In this document: one piece after another, positions 1 through 8,693 of the stretch
How positions within the stretch are numbered: the stretch's first letter is position 1
How the letters are laid out: every line of letters starts with the position of its first letter
Assembly (NCBI GenBank): GCA_020636045.1
Contig: JACJYP010000011.1
Span: forward strand, 62,001 to 126,000
DNA from: Lewinellaceae bacterium
GTDB taxonomy: Bacteria > Bacteroidota > Bacteroidia > Chitinophagales > Saprospiraceae
Length of the DNA stretch: 64,000 nt
Direction of reading: 5' to 3'
Program-made: the position numbers and the translations under genes
The notes under the pieces: model-generated
Seen by the model: the letters and a program-made list of their open reading frames with translations, nothing else
Database searches by the model: none
Told to the model about the DNA's origin: nothing

Positions 1-1732
1 TCCAACCGGAAGCAATCGAGTAGATCTTCACCCATTCATCCATACGTTCCAGATGGGGGATTTCTGAAAGTGAAGTATTGATCCTGTCACTGAGAAAGGC
101 GGGGAGGCTGCCGTCGAGTACGTTGGCGGCTATTTGGGGATGAAATTTACTGAAAAAACTGCTGACCGAATTATCGTCTATGTCCTTGTAAAACAGGTAT
201 CGGTGTGCTAAAACCTTGCCAAGTAAAAAGGGCAGGCGCCAGGATTCCGTGACATCGGCCGGGCTGTATCCCTTGTTGGTATTCATGTGGTACAACGAGG
301 GGTCGGACCGCCTGATGAAGGTAGCGTAAAACTGCTGTCCTTTCATCCGTTTGCTCTTTGTTTTTTCAAACAGCCTGGAATGCACCCCCGACCAGATCGT
401 CCGGTTCAGTTGCCGGAAAAAATGAAGGTTGAGGTACGGCGTCCGGTTGTTGAGAAAGTGGCTTTGCATCACCAGTTCCGGGCCGAAATATTTGCGGAAA
501 ATCTCGTTAAAAACGAAGTAATAGAATTTATGGTTGGCTTCCCAACCCTTCATTCTGGCGATGTATGCATCGATATCGGCGATCAATGCTTCCGTTTCTT
601 CACGAAAAAAAGTGCCATCCCAGGTGGCCGATGCTTTTATCAGGTGGTCTTTCCAGGAATCGTCGCCTGCAGAAAATATGCGGATCAGCGACTCGCTCAT
701 CATCACGCCCGGCAGGTGCAGGGCTCTGAACAGTTCGCTGCCAAAATTTCCGGTCAGGATATATTCGGTCTTTTCCGCCAGTTGCCGGGCGGCGTGCAGG
801 TAATGCGGCCGGCCGAAGTTTCCGTTGAAGCCCGTTTTTTGCATAAACGCCCATCCCGATTCCAGGGAACTGGCATCCACGTATTTTTCGTCGAGCAGGA
901 CGGGGGTGTACGGGATGCCCAGGGCTTTTGCCTGGCGGGCAGGCAGGGTCACGTCGCTCGAATCCGGCCTTCCGAAACTATAGGCAAAGAAATCCCTGTG
1001 ATCATGCCGGGCGGCCGCTACCAGCGTCCTTCCGTCAAAACCGCCGGTGAGTGAGATGCCGAAGTTTTTTTCCGGAAAAAAGAGCCGGCATTCTTCCTGA
1101 AACAGATCCGCCAGGGTGGGCAGGCTATCGCGCGAGGTGTCTTCGGGAGCGGAAAAATAATCGCTCACCTCGAAGCCGCCATCCACAGCAACCTTGTCCG
1201 ATGACAGATGCAGGTAGCGGTGCGATTCGAGCAAACGGATATGCTCCCACCAGGTGGAACCGAAAAAGGGATAATTGAACAGCAAGCGTTCTAGCAGATT
1301 CCGCTTGTCGGGGGCGCCGGCATCTGTGCGCTCCGCCAAAGTAAAAGCATCGGAACAAAATACAGTCCGCTCCCGGTCCTGCCGGTAGTACACCGGAAAT
1401 ACTGCGCCGAAGGACTGGCCCGCCAGGAGCGCATCTTCCGTCATGTAGAACCAGTTATAATGCCCTTTGGCTACATTGTAAAGCGCTTCCAGGTCGATTT
1501 TTCCCGGTTCGGTTACGATGGTTTTGCCGTTTAACGTGCCCGGCGCATAAACGGGATCTCCCAGCAACAGCAGTTTTCCGCCGGATACTTCCAGCGTGAT
1601 CAGGCGTTGTTTGCCGGTCTGAATGTAAAGCGTGTTTTGATCCGGATTTGCCGGGAGCGTATCTACATCGGTTATGATGGAAGTCCTGATACCGCCGGTT
1701 CCGGAGATGTTGACATCTGCGTAGAAAAACAT
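1..1732 (-). CDS. Asparagine-synthetase-like amidotransferase of the polysaccharide locus (3' end cut by window edge)
   Basis: A continuous reading frame of about 577 codons runs off the left edge; the C-terminus is missing. The ATG at 1732 shares one base with the stop of the deacetylase gene (TGATG), so translation is probably coupled. Residues 228-235 read LTGGFDGR, matching the PP-loop (SGGLDSR-type) ATP site of the asparagine synthetase family, followed by the expected Rossmann-like stretch. The N-terminus has no Cys2 nucleophile, so the glutaminase half looks inactive or divergent. Established: asparagine-synthetase-like proteins in O-antigen loci (for example WbpS) amidate uronic acid carboxyls. 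Inferred role: amidation or another adenylation-dependent modification of a repeat-unit sugar. It could also be an orphan family member with another substrate. Confidence 0.82.
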   Translation of the reverse strand, partial: MFFYADVNISGTGGIRTSIITDVDTLPANPDQNTLYIQTGKQRLITLEVSGGKLLLLGDPVYAPGTLNGKTIVTEPGKIDLEALYNVAKGHYNWFYMTEDALLAGQSFGAVFPVYYRQDRERTVFCSDAFTLAERTDAGAPDKRNLLERLLFNYPFFGSTWWEHIRLLESHRYLHLSSDKVAVDGGFEVSDYFSAPEDTSRDSLPTLADLFQEECRLFFPEKNFGISLTGGFDGRTLVAAARHDHRDFFAYSFGRPDSSDVTLPARQAKALGIPYTPVLLDEKYVDASSLESGWAFMQKTGFNGNFGRPHYLHAARQLAEKTEYILTGNFGSELFRALHLPGVMMSESLIRIFSAGDDSWKDHLIKASATWDGTFFREETEALIADIDAYIARMKGWEANHKFYYFVFNEIFRKYFGPELVMQSHFLNNRTPYLNLHFFRQLNRTIWSGVHSRLFEKTKSKRMKGQQFYATFIRRSDPSLYHMNTNKGYSPADVTESWRLPFLLGKVLAHRYLFYKDIDDNSVSSFFSKFHPQIAANVLDGSLPAFLSDRINTSLSEIPHLERMDEWVKIYSIASGW

Positions 1733-2880
1733 CAGCGTTGCAAGACTTTATTTTTGAGATCGTTGAGTGCGGAAATGGCAGCATACGGCTGACGGCCATA
1801 ATGGGCTGCGATCTTGAAATGAAACTTCTGCCGGTTAACCCAGGGGCCGTTCTCGAAATCGGCAGCGATCCGCGGTATGCGGTCCGGCTTGTCCCGTTCG
1901 TTGAGCATTTTCCCCGATGTGGTGGCCCAATAACCCGCTTCCTTTGCTATTACATGGGTGGCCAGGTTGTTGTCGCCATGCGGCCAGCACAAAAAGTGTA
2001 CTGGTTTTCCGAGTTTTTCCTCTATGATCTGTCTGGAGTCAACGATTTCGTATTCCAGGCGTGCCCTGAACTCCATTTCAGGCTCTATTCCCTTGATCAT
2101 TTCCTGTTCGTATGAGGCGCCGAGTTCGGCGGCTTCCTGCTCGTATGTGGGGCGTTGTTCGGCGTCAGTCAGATCGTATTTTTTTGCCAACGAACGGGCT
2201 GCTTCCATGAATGCCGGATTGACCTGATGCTTTTTTACCACGACTGCGGAACTCTCTTCAAAAAGTGGAGTGCCCAATGGCAGGCGCTTCTCAAACCGGG
2301 AGTCACTCATGTAGGTAGCGCGGATCCCGGGATTTGCGTTCAGGATAGGATGGAGGCCTTTGAAGCCGCCGTAATAATAGCCCCGCACACGCGGACCCGA
2401 TACGTATTTTGCGTGGGTCATGGTGTGTGACTGTATGTCGACGACTCCCGACTCCTGCATGCGTTTCAGTTCATCCCAGGAAAGATAACCGAGGGCTTCC
2501 AGATCGGATTCCTTGCAGGTCCCGTTCCACACATCTTCAAGGGTAGGCCTCACGACCGACCGCGGTTCAATGCATTCCGGCGAAACGAAGATCGTAAAAC
2601 GCATGCCGTATTTTTTGGCTACCGGATAGGCATACACCCAGTTGTCGAGCAGGCCGTCGTCGAAAGTCAGGCACACTTCATTGCCCTTGGCGGCTTTTTC
2701 CCCTCTTCTGATCCGCAACCACTCGTCCATGAAGATCGCATTCAGGTTGCGGTCTTTCAGGTAGGCCATCTGTTGCTCGAAATTGTCGAGCCGAAGTGTC
2801 AGGAAGCGCAAAACCCAGTCGTTGAACAGACCCGGTGCGACTGAATGATAGTAAAAAACAGGTGGACTAGTTTTTTTCAT
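1732..2880 (-). CDS. NodB-type polysaccharide deacetylase with a large insertion
   Basis: A metal-dependent deacetylase that probably removes N- or O-acetyl groups from the polysaccharide or its precursor. From the ATG at 2880 (382 aa), NodB motif 1 FDDG lies at 73-76, motif 2 SHTMTH at 151-156 (the two metal-ligand histidines) and a WPHG motif at 299-302. About 140 residues separate motifs 2 and 3, much more than in a compact NodB domain. No signal peptide is visible, which suggests action in the cytoplasm or by an unusual route. An in-frame ATG at 2892 would add four residues. The start at 2880 overlaps the upstream glycosyltransferase by 14 bp, and the stop overlaps the next gene by one base, so it belongs to the same operon. 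Confidence 0.88.
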   Translation of the reverse strand: MKKTSPPVFYYHSVAPGLFNDWVLRFLTLRLDNFEQQMAYLKDRNLNAIFMDEWLRIRRGEKAAKGNEVCLTFDDGLLDNWVYAYPVAKKYGMRFTIFVSPECIEPRSVVRPTLEDVWNGTCKESDLEALGYLSWDELKRMQESGVVDIQSHTMTHAKYVSGPRVRGYYYGGFKGLHPILNANPGIRATYMSDSRFEKRLPLGTPLFEESSAVVVKKHQVNPAFMEAARSLAKKYDLTDAEQRPTYEQEAAELGASYEQEMIKGIEPEMEFRARLEYEIVDSRQIIEEKLGKPVHFLCWPHGDNNLATHVIAKEAGYWATTSGKMLNERDKPDRIPRIAADFENGPWVNRQKFHFKIAAHYGRQPYAAISALNDLKNKVLQR

Positions 2881-3937
2881 AGATGCTCTCAATTTGGCTT
2901 ACGTGGTGTTCGATGCTGCACTGCTGCTCTACGGAAGAACTGACATCGAGTGCTTCCTGTGCCAACCGGGGGAAGTCGTCGAGCAAAGGCAGGAATTTTT
3001 TTTCCAGGGTATCGTAGTGTTTCGGGTCGCCGAGAATAAAGGAAGATTTACTGCCGTAAATTTCTTCGAACACAGGCACGTTGCTGGTGAGCGTGGGCAA
3101 CCCGGTCAGCAGGGCTTCGGCAATAACGTTGCCAAAAGACTCATACGCACTTAAAAAAATGAATAAGTCGATCGACGCATAGAAGGCCGCAATGTCCTTG
3201 ATAAACCCGTGGAATACGATCCTGTCAGCATAGGGACTGGCAGCTGCCTGACGCTCGAGGGTGGCCCGAAGGCTGCCGTCGCCGGCGATGTGCAGCTCTA
3301 CATGCGGGCATTTTGCTGCCGCCTGCTCGAACAGACGGATCACCAGATGCACGTTTTTGCCTTTGGCAAGGCGCCCGGCATATCCGATCCGGCGCAAGTC
3401 CTTGCGCAAAGTCCGTTTGCCGGTGTAGCGGCCTACGTTCATCCCGTTGTAGATCACGGCCGGGGTAACAGGCATGACCTTATCGTGAAAAATACCTGCG
3501 CTGTACCGGGAATTTGCAATGAATTCCACACGGGCGCCTTTCATCAGCATGCGCGCTGCGCGCCAGGTTGTTTTCAAATAAAATTCCTGCAAAGGCGTGC
3601 GCCAGTAAATCGTGCCATGGATGTGATAAACGATGGTTTTTACGCCCGCCAGAAGGGTCAGGAGCAGGATCAGCGGGCCGCCGTTTTGCAGGTGAAAAAT
3701 ATCATTCCTGTACTTGCGGCAGTACCTGAAGTATGAAAGGTAAGGCGTGATCCTGCCGTCGGGGCCCGATTGCACCTCGATGAGCGACTCGTCAAATATC
3801 TGATGGCCGGCAGGCCGGATGCCATAAACATAGAGTTTACGGATGTCTGAGAGGTGCTCGCTGTAATATTTGACCCCCAGTTCCATCCCTCCCGGACCGA
3901 TCTGCCAAAGTGTATAGTGTACTGGTTTTCTGTTCAT
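2867..3937 (-). CDS. GT4-family glycosyltransferase
   Basis: A 356-aa GT-B fold glycosyltransferase, probably cytoplasmic or peripheral on the inner membrane, that adds a sugar to the lipid-linked repeat unit. The C-terminal nucleotide-sugar-binding half is clear: GYAGRLAKGKN at about 185-195 and the GT4 signature YESFGNVIAEAL at 265-276 with its paired glutamates. The N-terminal half carries a glycine-rich loop (GPGGMELG) typical of family 4. The start codon overlaps the polymerase stop by 4 bp (ATGA), a sign of translational coupling. Donor and acceptor cannot be read from the sequence. Confidence 0.92.
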   Translation of the reverse strand: MNRKPVHYTLWQIGPGGMELGVKYYSEHLSDIRKLYVYGIRPAGHQIFDESLIEVQSGPDGRITPYLSYFRYCRKYRNDIFHLQNGGPLILLLTLLAGVKTIVYHIHGTIYWRTPLQEFYLKTTWRAARMLMKGARVEFIANSRYSAGIFHDKVMPVTPAVIYNGMNVGRYTGKRTLRKDLRRIGYAGRLAKGKNVHLVIRLFEQAAAKCPHVELHIAGDGSLRATLERQAAASPYADRIVFHGFIKDIAAFYASIDLFIFLSAYESFGNVIAEALLTGLPTLTSNVPVFEEIYGSKSSFILGDPKHYDTLEKKFLPLLDDFPRLAQEALDVSSSVEQQCSIEHHVSQIESIYEKN

Positions 3938-5421
3938 TCTTCATGTCTGGATTTTTCATAAAGCAAAGCGCCCGAGCAAAAGAACAAGGCGAATATCAGA
4001 CCGCCCTGTACCGTCTGGTAGTAGGAGAAAAATTGCTGGGAGGACGAATGCAACATGAACCAGGCCGGGAAAAAGATGCAGAAGTATCGCAACGCGCCTT
4101 TATAGCTGTGTTCCGGAGGCAGGTCGAGGCTTCTGGCAAACATCTTGAACATGAAATAAAGGAAGAAGAAATGCAGCAGCGCGTAGCCGATGATCCCGGA
4201 GTGCAGCAGGATATTCTGATTGCCCACGTGAAAATCGTCGGCGTGCATAAACTCATTCGAAAATCCGAATCCGGTCAGCGGTGACTCCTCAAATTTCTTC
4301 ATCACCCTGGGGCCGCGGGTATTCAGGCGGATCAGGGTGCCGCCGGCCGACATGTCGCCTTCCGCCAGTTTTTCGAGGGTCAGCAGCCTCCTCACCGCGT
4401 TTTCGATCTGTATGCCGATCACCGGCAGCGATTGGGCTCCGAAAAGAAAAATGAGCCCGATCAACATTATAGACATGATCCGGTTGAAACTCATTTTGAG
4501 CACGAACAACATGGACATGATCGTGGCGAACGAAAAACAGATCACCCAACCCCGCGTGGCTGAAAGGAAAACCGATGCAAAATTGGCCAGCACGACGGCG
4601 AAACAATACCAGCTCTTGAAGTACTTGCCCGGGCGCAGGGCCAGGAACAGCAGAGCGCCGAATGTCGTGATGAGCAGGATACTTTCGTTGTAGAGGCCAC
4701 GGTAGGTTTTTTCTTTCGTGACCTTGATCGCAAACTTCGCTTTCGCCTGCACGCCGAAATTTTGCATCGGCGAGTGCGAGGTCGTAATCGTGAAAATTTG
4801 TGCCCCCAGTGCCACGATGGCCACCGGGAAAAGGTACAGAAAGACGTCGCGGTATTGCTCTACCCGGGTAAACAGCCGTGGCAGCGAGTAGAACAAAAAA
4901 AGCGGCACCATCCATTTGATCAGCCGGAACTGAACGTTCAGCTCGAAAGACACCCCGATCGCATAACCCTGCACCAGCAGGAAGATGAGGTATATCAGCA
5001 GAATGATCAGGATATCCTGGTAGAATGGCTTGTACGTCTTGGGCAGTTTGGCGGCCTTGACGAAGCCGAGAATGATGTAGATCTGCCCGACTTCTACGCC
5101 CGGCAAGCCCGGAATGGCTTCCAGCATGGCAGAATACATGCCGAAAAAGCCGAAAAAGCCATCGGACAACACCAGAAAATAGGCGAGCCAAAAGCCCTCG
5201 TCCTTGCTTCGGAAGTAGGCGACCAATACGGATATCCACACCACCGGAGCAACGAACTTCGGTGCGAAGTAATTTACCCCGAGCGAAAACAGGACAAGCG
5301 CCAGAAACTGCACAACCTTCTTAAAATCAGAGGTTTCCGCAACTTCTGCGTTTGTAATCGGTTCGGATGTAACGTAGGCGTCCTTATCGGATGCCGAGGG
5401 TGTGAGATATGAATTCAGCAT
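3934..5421 (-). CDS. O-antigen ligase/Wzy-type polysaccharide polymerase
   Basis: A 495-aa integral membrane protein with about ten to twelve hydrophobic segments starting near residue 38. The central LSATRGW motif and the following periplasmic loop with SPLTGFGFSNEF and HVGNQNILLHSGIIG are characteristic of the Wzy_C/O-antigen ligase family. In this locus, with Wzx, Wza and Wzc, the likely role is polymerisation of repeat units at the periplasmic face; a ligase role cannot be excluded because the two share this fold. The annotated ATG overlaps the preceding gene by 38 bp. No later methionine occurs for about 90 residues, so this or a nearby alternative start is required. Confidence 0.88.
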   Translation of the reverse strand: MLNSYLTPSASDKDAYVTSEPITNAEVAETSDFKKVVQFLALVLFSLGVNYFAPKFVAPVVWISVLVAYFRSKDEGFWLAYFLVLSDGFFGFFGMYSAMLEAIPGLPGVEVGQIYIILGFVKAAKLPKTYKPFYQDILIILLIYLIFLLVQGYAIGVSFELNVQFRLIKWMVPLFLFYSLPRLFTRVEQYRDVFLYLFPVAIVALGAQIFTITTSHSPMQNFGVQAKAKFAIKVTKEKTYRGLYNESILLITTFGALLFLALRPGKYFKSWYCFAVVLANFASVFLSATRGWVICFSFATIMSMLFVLKMSFNRIMSIMLIGLIFLFGAQSLPVIGIQIENAVRRLLTLEKLAEGDMSAGGTLIRLNTRGPRVMKKFEESPLTGFGFSNEFMHADDFHVGNQNILLHSGIIGYALLHFFFLYFMFKMFARSLDLPPEHSYKGALRYFCIFFPAWFMLHSSSQQFFSYYQTVQGGLIFALFFCSGALLYEKSRHEE

Positions 5422-6442
5422 TATTCTTGATGGAATATTTCTCTTCCATGATTTTTCTCATCCATTGCACTTTTTCCACGCGTTTGCTCTCGTTTTCCAG
5501 GTAATAACGCGTGACTTCCGGGGCTTCTTCAAAGTTTTTCAGAGCGGGCACGTCGGCATCGCCGAAGATCTCCACTACGTTTTGCTGCCACTCCATGACC
5601 GGCAATGCACCCGAACACAAGGCTTCCACAAAGCGCCAGTGGATGGCGTTCAACAGGCCCGGATTGGCATCTACCGGAGCGATCTTGGTCGCATTGTACA
5701 TGTCGTTGAGCCGCTCCACCGTGATATGTGCTCCTCCTGCTCTCGGCTTGTAGCGCTTCTCCAGTTCCGGGTATTGACCAAACCACCGGGGCCAGGAGTC
5801 ATCACCGTGTATTTGCAGGTCAAATTCGGTAAAACAGCTCAGAAACTTCGCTTTTTTCATCCCCCAACTGGTCTTGTAGCACATGCCTACATATAACACC
5901 TCCGATTTCAGTTCATTGTATTGCTCCGGCGAAAGTTCCTTCTCAAAATGCTGGTGCGTAGGCAGGCTGGGGTAGAGGTAATGGATATTTTTGATACCCA
6001 GTTTTTTCATTGCATCCACCCAGAAAGAGTCGTAGGTGTAAATAGCATCCGCTTCGAACAGGATCGGCAGAAAATGCCGGTTCGACGGCGTGTAGTAAGG
6101 GCAATCGCCCAGAAAAAACGCCACCTTCGATCCGTTTTTCTTGAAATGACGGATCGTGTCGGGCAGCATGAGTTCGCTGTTGTAGATAAAGATAAGATCG
6201 GGTTTCAGGCGGTCGTACTCCTGCAGGTAGAATTTGTTGATCTGCTCGAAGTAATACGACTCCCATTTCAGCCGCCACTTGTCGGGCAGCCTGAACGCCT
6301 GCGTATTGATCTTGTCCTGCCAGCCCTTTACCAGGTGATGGTAATCGATCGTATGGACCTCGCCACCCATGTGGGCGAAGGTTTCCTTGAAAGAATGGTG
6401 GAACCCGTACCGCTTGGGTACCATAAGTAAAACTTTCATCAT
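5384..6442 (-). CDS. CgeB-like glycosyltransferase
   Basis: A 352-aa soluble protein resembling the CgeB/glycosyl-transferase group 1-like family. An N-terminal Rossmann-like half contains the run LIFIYNSELMLPDT and a tyrosine-rich region. The C-terminal half has the diagnostic stretch at about 258-282 (DANPGLLNAIHWRFVEALCS), where a family member normally positions donor-sugar contacts. It probably transfers one sugar of the repeat unit. It ends inside the polymerase gene (38-bp overlap) and starts 30 bp after the aminotransferase stop, so the three are co-transcribed. The start could be either of the first two methionines. Confidence 0.83.
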   Translation of the reverse strand: MMKVLLMVPKRYGFHHSFKETFAHMGGEVHTIDYHHLVKGWQDKINTQAFRLPDKWRLKWESYYFEQINKFYLQEYDRLKPDLIFIYNSELMLPDTIRHFKKNGSKVAFFLGDCPYYTPSNRHFLPILFEADAIYTYDSFWVDAMKKLGIKNIHYLYPSLPTHQHFEKELSPEQYNELKSEVLYVGMCYKTSWGMKKAKFLSCFTEFDLQIHGDDSWPRWFGQYPELEKRYKPRAGGAHITVERLNDMYNATKIAPVDANPGLLNAIHWRFVEALCSGALPVMEWQQNVVEIFGDADVPALKNFEEAPEVTRYYLENESKRVEKVQWMRKIMEEKYSIKNNAEFISHTLGIR

Positions 6443-6472
6443 GTATGTTTTTGACGGGCGGTTATAGGGTGA

Positions 6473-7666
6473 TCACATTTGGGAAAAAACCTTTCTGACG
6501 GCTTCTGCTACGATCTCGCGTTCACCCTGCGTGAGGCTGGGGTAGATCGGCAGACGCAGGAGCTGGTTGAAAAACTGCATAGATCCGGGGAAATCTTCGT
6601 CGGTTCCCAGGTCTTTATAGTAGCGGTTGCGATGCAGGGGCGTATAATGCACATTGCACATCACGCCTTCCGCACGCAGCGCGTCCATGATCCAGTATTT
6701 CTTCTCTGCGGGCACCAGGATGCCGAAAAGATGCCAGTTTGAGTCGGCGCCTTCTGTAACGCGCAGAAAATCAAGCCCTTCGATGCCGGTCAATTCGGAC
6801 AGGTAGAATTCGGCGATCTCCTTCCTGATCGCGTTCATGGCATTGAGCCTGGCCAACTGCGTGACGCCCATGGCGCCGTTGATATTGGACTGCACATAGC
6901 TGTTCCCCTTGTTCACATATTCGTAGTAGCCGCGGGTCACATTGTCCGTGAGAAATGAATATTTATCCGTGCCTTTTTCGCGCATCACCTTGATCAGATC
7001 GCCCAGCGTATCGTCATTGGTGACGATGGCGCCGCCTTCACCGGTCGTCATGTTTTTGGTGCCGTGGAACGAGAAAGTGCTCACGTCGGCCTGGTTGCCG
7101 GTGTAGAGGCCTTTGTATTTGGAGCCGATGGACTGGGCAGAATCCTGCACTACGTACAGACCGTATTTGCGCGCCAGCGCGTTGATCTCGTCCATCTCGG
7201 CGGGGTTTCCGGCGTAATCGACCGGGCAGATAGCCACCGTTTTTTCCGTGATGTACGATTCGAGTTTCTGAACGTCGAGGTTGCCGTTGTCGGGCCGTAC
7301 GTCCGCCAGTACGATCTTCATGTTGTTGAGGATCGGTCCCAGCGCCGTGCTGGTATAAGTAAAGTTCGGTACGATCACTTCGCTGCCCGCCGGAAAATCC
7401 TTGATCATAAACGCCAGGTCGAGGGCTGTGGTGCAGGAATTGAGGAACAACACATGTTTAACACCCAGGTATGCGGATAACTGCTTTTCAAATTCACGGC
7501 AAGCCGGGCCGTCGCCGCTGACAAAAGTAGAGCGAATGGCTTCCGTGACCGCCTGGATATCTTCCTCGGTGATCATCGGCTTGTGGATGAGGACGGGTTC
7601 GGACGACAGGGGCTTACCGCCATTTATTGCGAGTGGAGCACTTTGCATTGTTGTCATCAGGTTCAA
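6473..7666 (-). CDS. DegT/DnrJ/EryC1/StrS-family nucleotide-sugar aminotransferase (WecE-like)
   Basis: A 397-aa PLP-dependent enzyme that aminates a nucleotide-linked keto sugar. The PLP lysine is K204 in FHGTKNMTTGEGG; the pyridine-nitrogen aspartate is D175 in QDSAQS. The sequence around VSGDGP and MREKGTDKYSF is closest in my judgement to WecE/RffA (dTDP-4-keto-6-deoxyglucose transaminase), with GDP-perosamine synthase as an alternative. The next downstream enzymes are glycosyltransferases, and the epimerase lies just upstream, so it should supply an amino-deoxy sugar. No cognate dehydratase or nucleotidyltransferase is visible here. Methionines 1, 4 and 7 are all possible starts. Confidence 0.92.
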   Translation of the reverse strand: MNLMTTMQSAPLAINGGKPLSSEPVLIHKPMITEEDIQAVTEAIRSTFVSGDGPACREFEKQLSAYLGVKHVLFLNSCTTALDLAFMIKDFPAGSEVIVPNFTYTSTALGPILNNMKIVLADVRPDNGNLDVQKLESYITEKTVAICPVDYAGNPAEMDEINALARKYGLYVVQDSAQSIGSKYKGLYTGNQADVSTFSFHGTKNMTTGEGGAIVTNDDTLGDLIKVMREKGTDKYSFLTDNVTRGYYEYVNKGNSYVQSNINGAMGVTQLARLNAMNAIRKEIAEFYLSELTGIEGLDFLRVTEGADSNWHLFGILVPAEKKYWIMDALRAEGVMCNVHYTPLHRNRYYKDLGTDEDFPGSMQFFNQLLRLPIYPSLTQGEREIVAEAVRKVFSQM

Positions 7667-7698
7667 GTATTAAATGATTGAATGATATTAGTTTATGA

Positions 7699-8613
7699 TC
7701 AATGATTTTCTTCGTACCAGCGGATGGCCTGCGCCACGCCTTCCCGGAACGGGATGGATGGCTTCCAGCCCAGTAATTGTTCTCCTTTGGTGCCGTCCAC
7801 GGTTTTGTAGGCCGCGCCGTCGGGTTTGCTGGGGTCCAGTTTGATCTCGCCCTGGTAGCCGCTGATCTCTTTGATGAGTTCGCACATCTCGATCACCGAA
7901 ATACCCTGTCCGATCCCGATGTTCACAAAATCCTCGGTTGCCGGCATTTCGATGCTCCGGATCATGGATTCGGCGCCGTCGTCGACGTGCATCCATTCGC
8001 GCACGGGTTTGCCCGACCCCCAGACGTTTACGAACGGCTGGTTTTTCCGTTTGGCTTCCACGAATTTCATGATCAGGGCGCCCAGCGCATGCGAGCGTTC
8101 CTCTTCGAAATGATCTTCGGGGCCGTACATATTCGAAAGAACGATATTGATCACATCGAGTCCGTATTGCCGGTGACTGGCCCAAGAACCCACCCAAAAC
8201 GCTTTCCGCACAAAACCGTATACCAGCACGGATTCGTGCATCGGGCCGTCCCAGATCTCCTCTTCCTTAAAAAGCGTCGCTTTTGCCGGATAGACGCAGT
8301 TGGAGATGGGATTCACGATGCGCCGGACACCCGCTTCCCTGCATGCCTTCAGAATATTGACGTTCATCAGCAGGTTGTTCTCGAACAGATCGACCGGATA
8401 TTTATAGCCAAATTGTATGCCACCTACGAAGGATGCGCAGTTTAGCAGTATCTCCGGCTGCTCTTTTTGAAAAAAATCGATGGTTTGCTGGTAATCGCGG
8501 AGGTCCACACCCATGCTGAGCGATGTACGGATCGGCTCGTGGCCCTGTTCCCGCAGTTTTTTTACAACCCTTTTCCCTAAAAAGCCGGTTGCACCGGTTA
8601 CAAGTATTTTCAT
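7699..8613 (-). CDS. NAD(P)-dependent sugar epimerase/reductase, GDP-fucose-synthase-like
   Basis: A 304-aa extended short-chain dehydrogenase. The Rossmann loop GATGFLG is at 7-13. Similarity to GDP-L-fucose synthase is seen in SNCVYP (104-109), SNMYGPEDHF and the run WGSGKPVREWMHVDD. The catalytic tyrosine is Y132, but the position four residues later, normally lysine, is R136, with K137 next to it (YGFVRK). This is either a conservative replacement or a shifted lysine. The likely product is a 6-deoxy sugar nucleotide for the polysaccharide; the substrate is unproven. It lies 32 bp from the aminotransferase start and about 80 bp from the flippase stop. Confidence 0.9.
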   Translation of the reverse strand: MKILVTGATGFLGKRVVKKLREQGHEPIRTSLSMGVDLRDYQQTIDFFQKEQPEILLNCASFVGGIQFGYKYPVDLFENNLLMNVNILKACREAGVRRIVNPISNCVYPAKATLFKEEEIWDGPMHESVLVYGFVRKAFWVGSWASHRQYGLDVINIVLSNMYGPEDHFEEERSHALGALIMKFVEAKRKNQPFVNVWGSGKPVREWMHVDDGAESMIRSIEMPATEDFVNIGIGQGISVIEMCELIKEISGYQGEIKLDPSKPDGAAYKTVDGTKGEQLLGWKPSIPFREGVAQAIRWYEENH

Positions 8614-8693
8614 TCCTTTTAATTCGTTGGTTTTATTTGTTAAGTGTGTCTTTTACGTTCAGCGGGAGGCAGAATTAATATTTTATTAATCGC

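Noticed and set aside
287..1054. Plus-strand open frame of 255 codons at the left end
   Set aside because: It lies antisense to the asparagine-synthetase-like gene, which has family motifs and a continuous frame to the edge; the plus-strand product has no recognisable domain.
4289..5239. Second minus-strand frame of 316 codons inside the polymerase gene
   Set aside because: Out of frame with the membrane protein, rich in Arg and Pro, with no domain.
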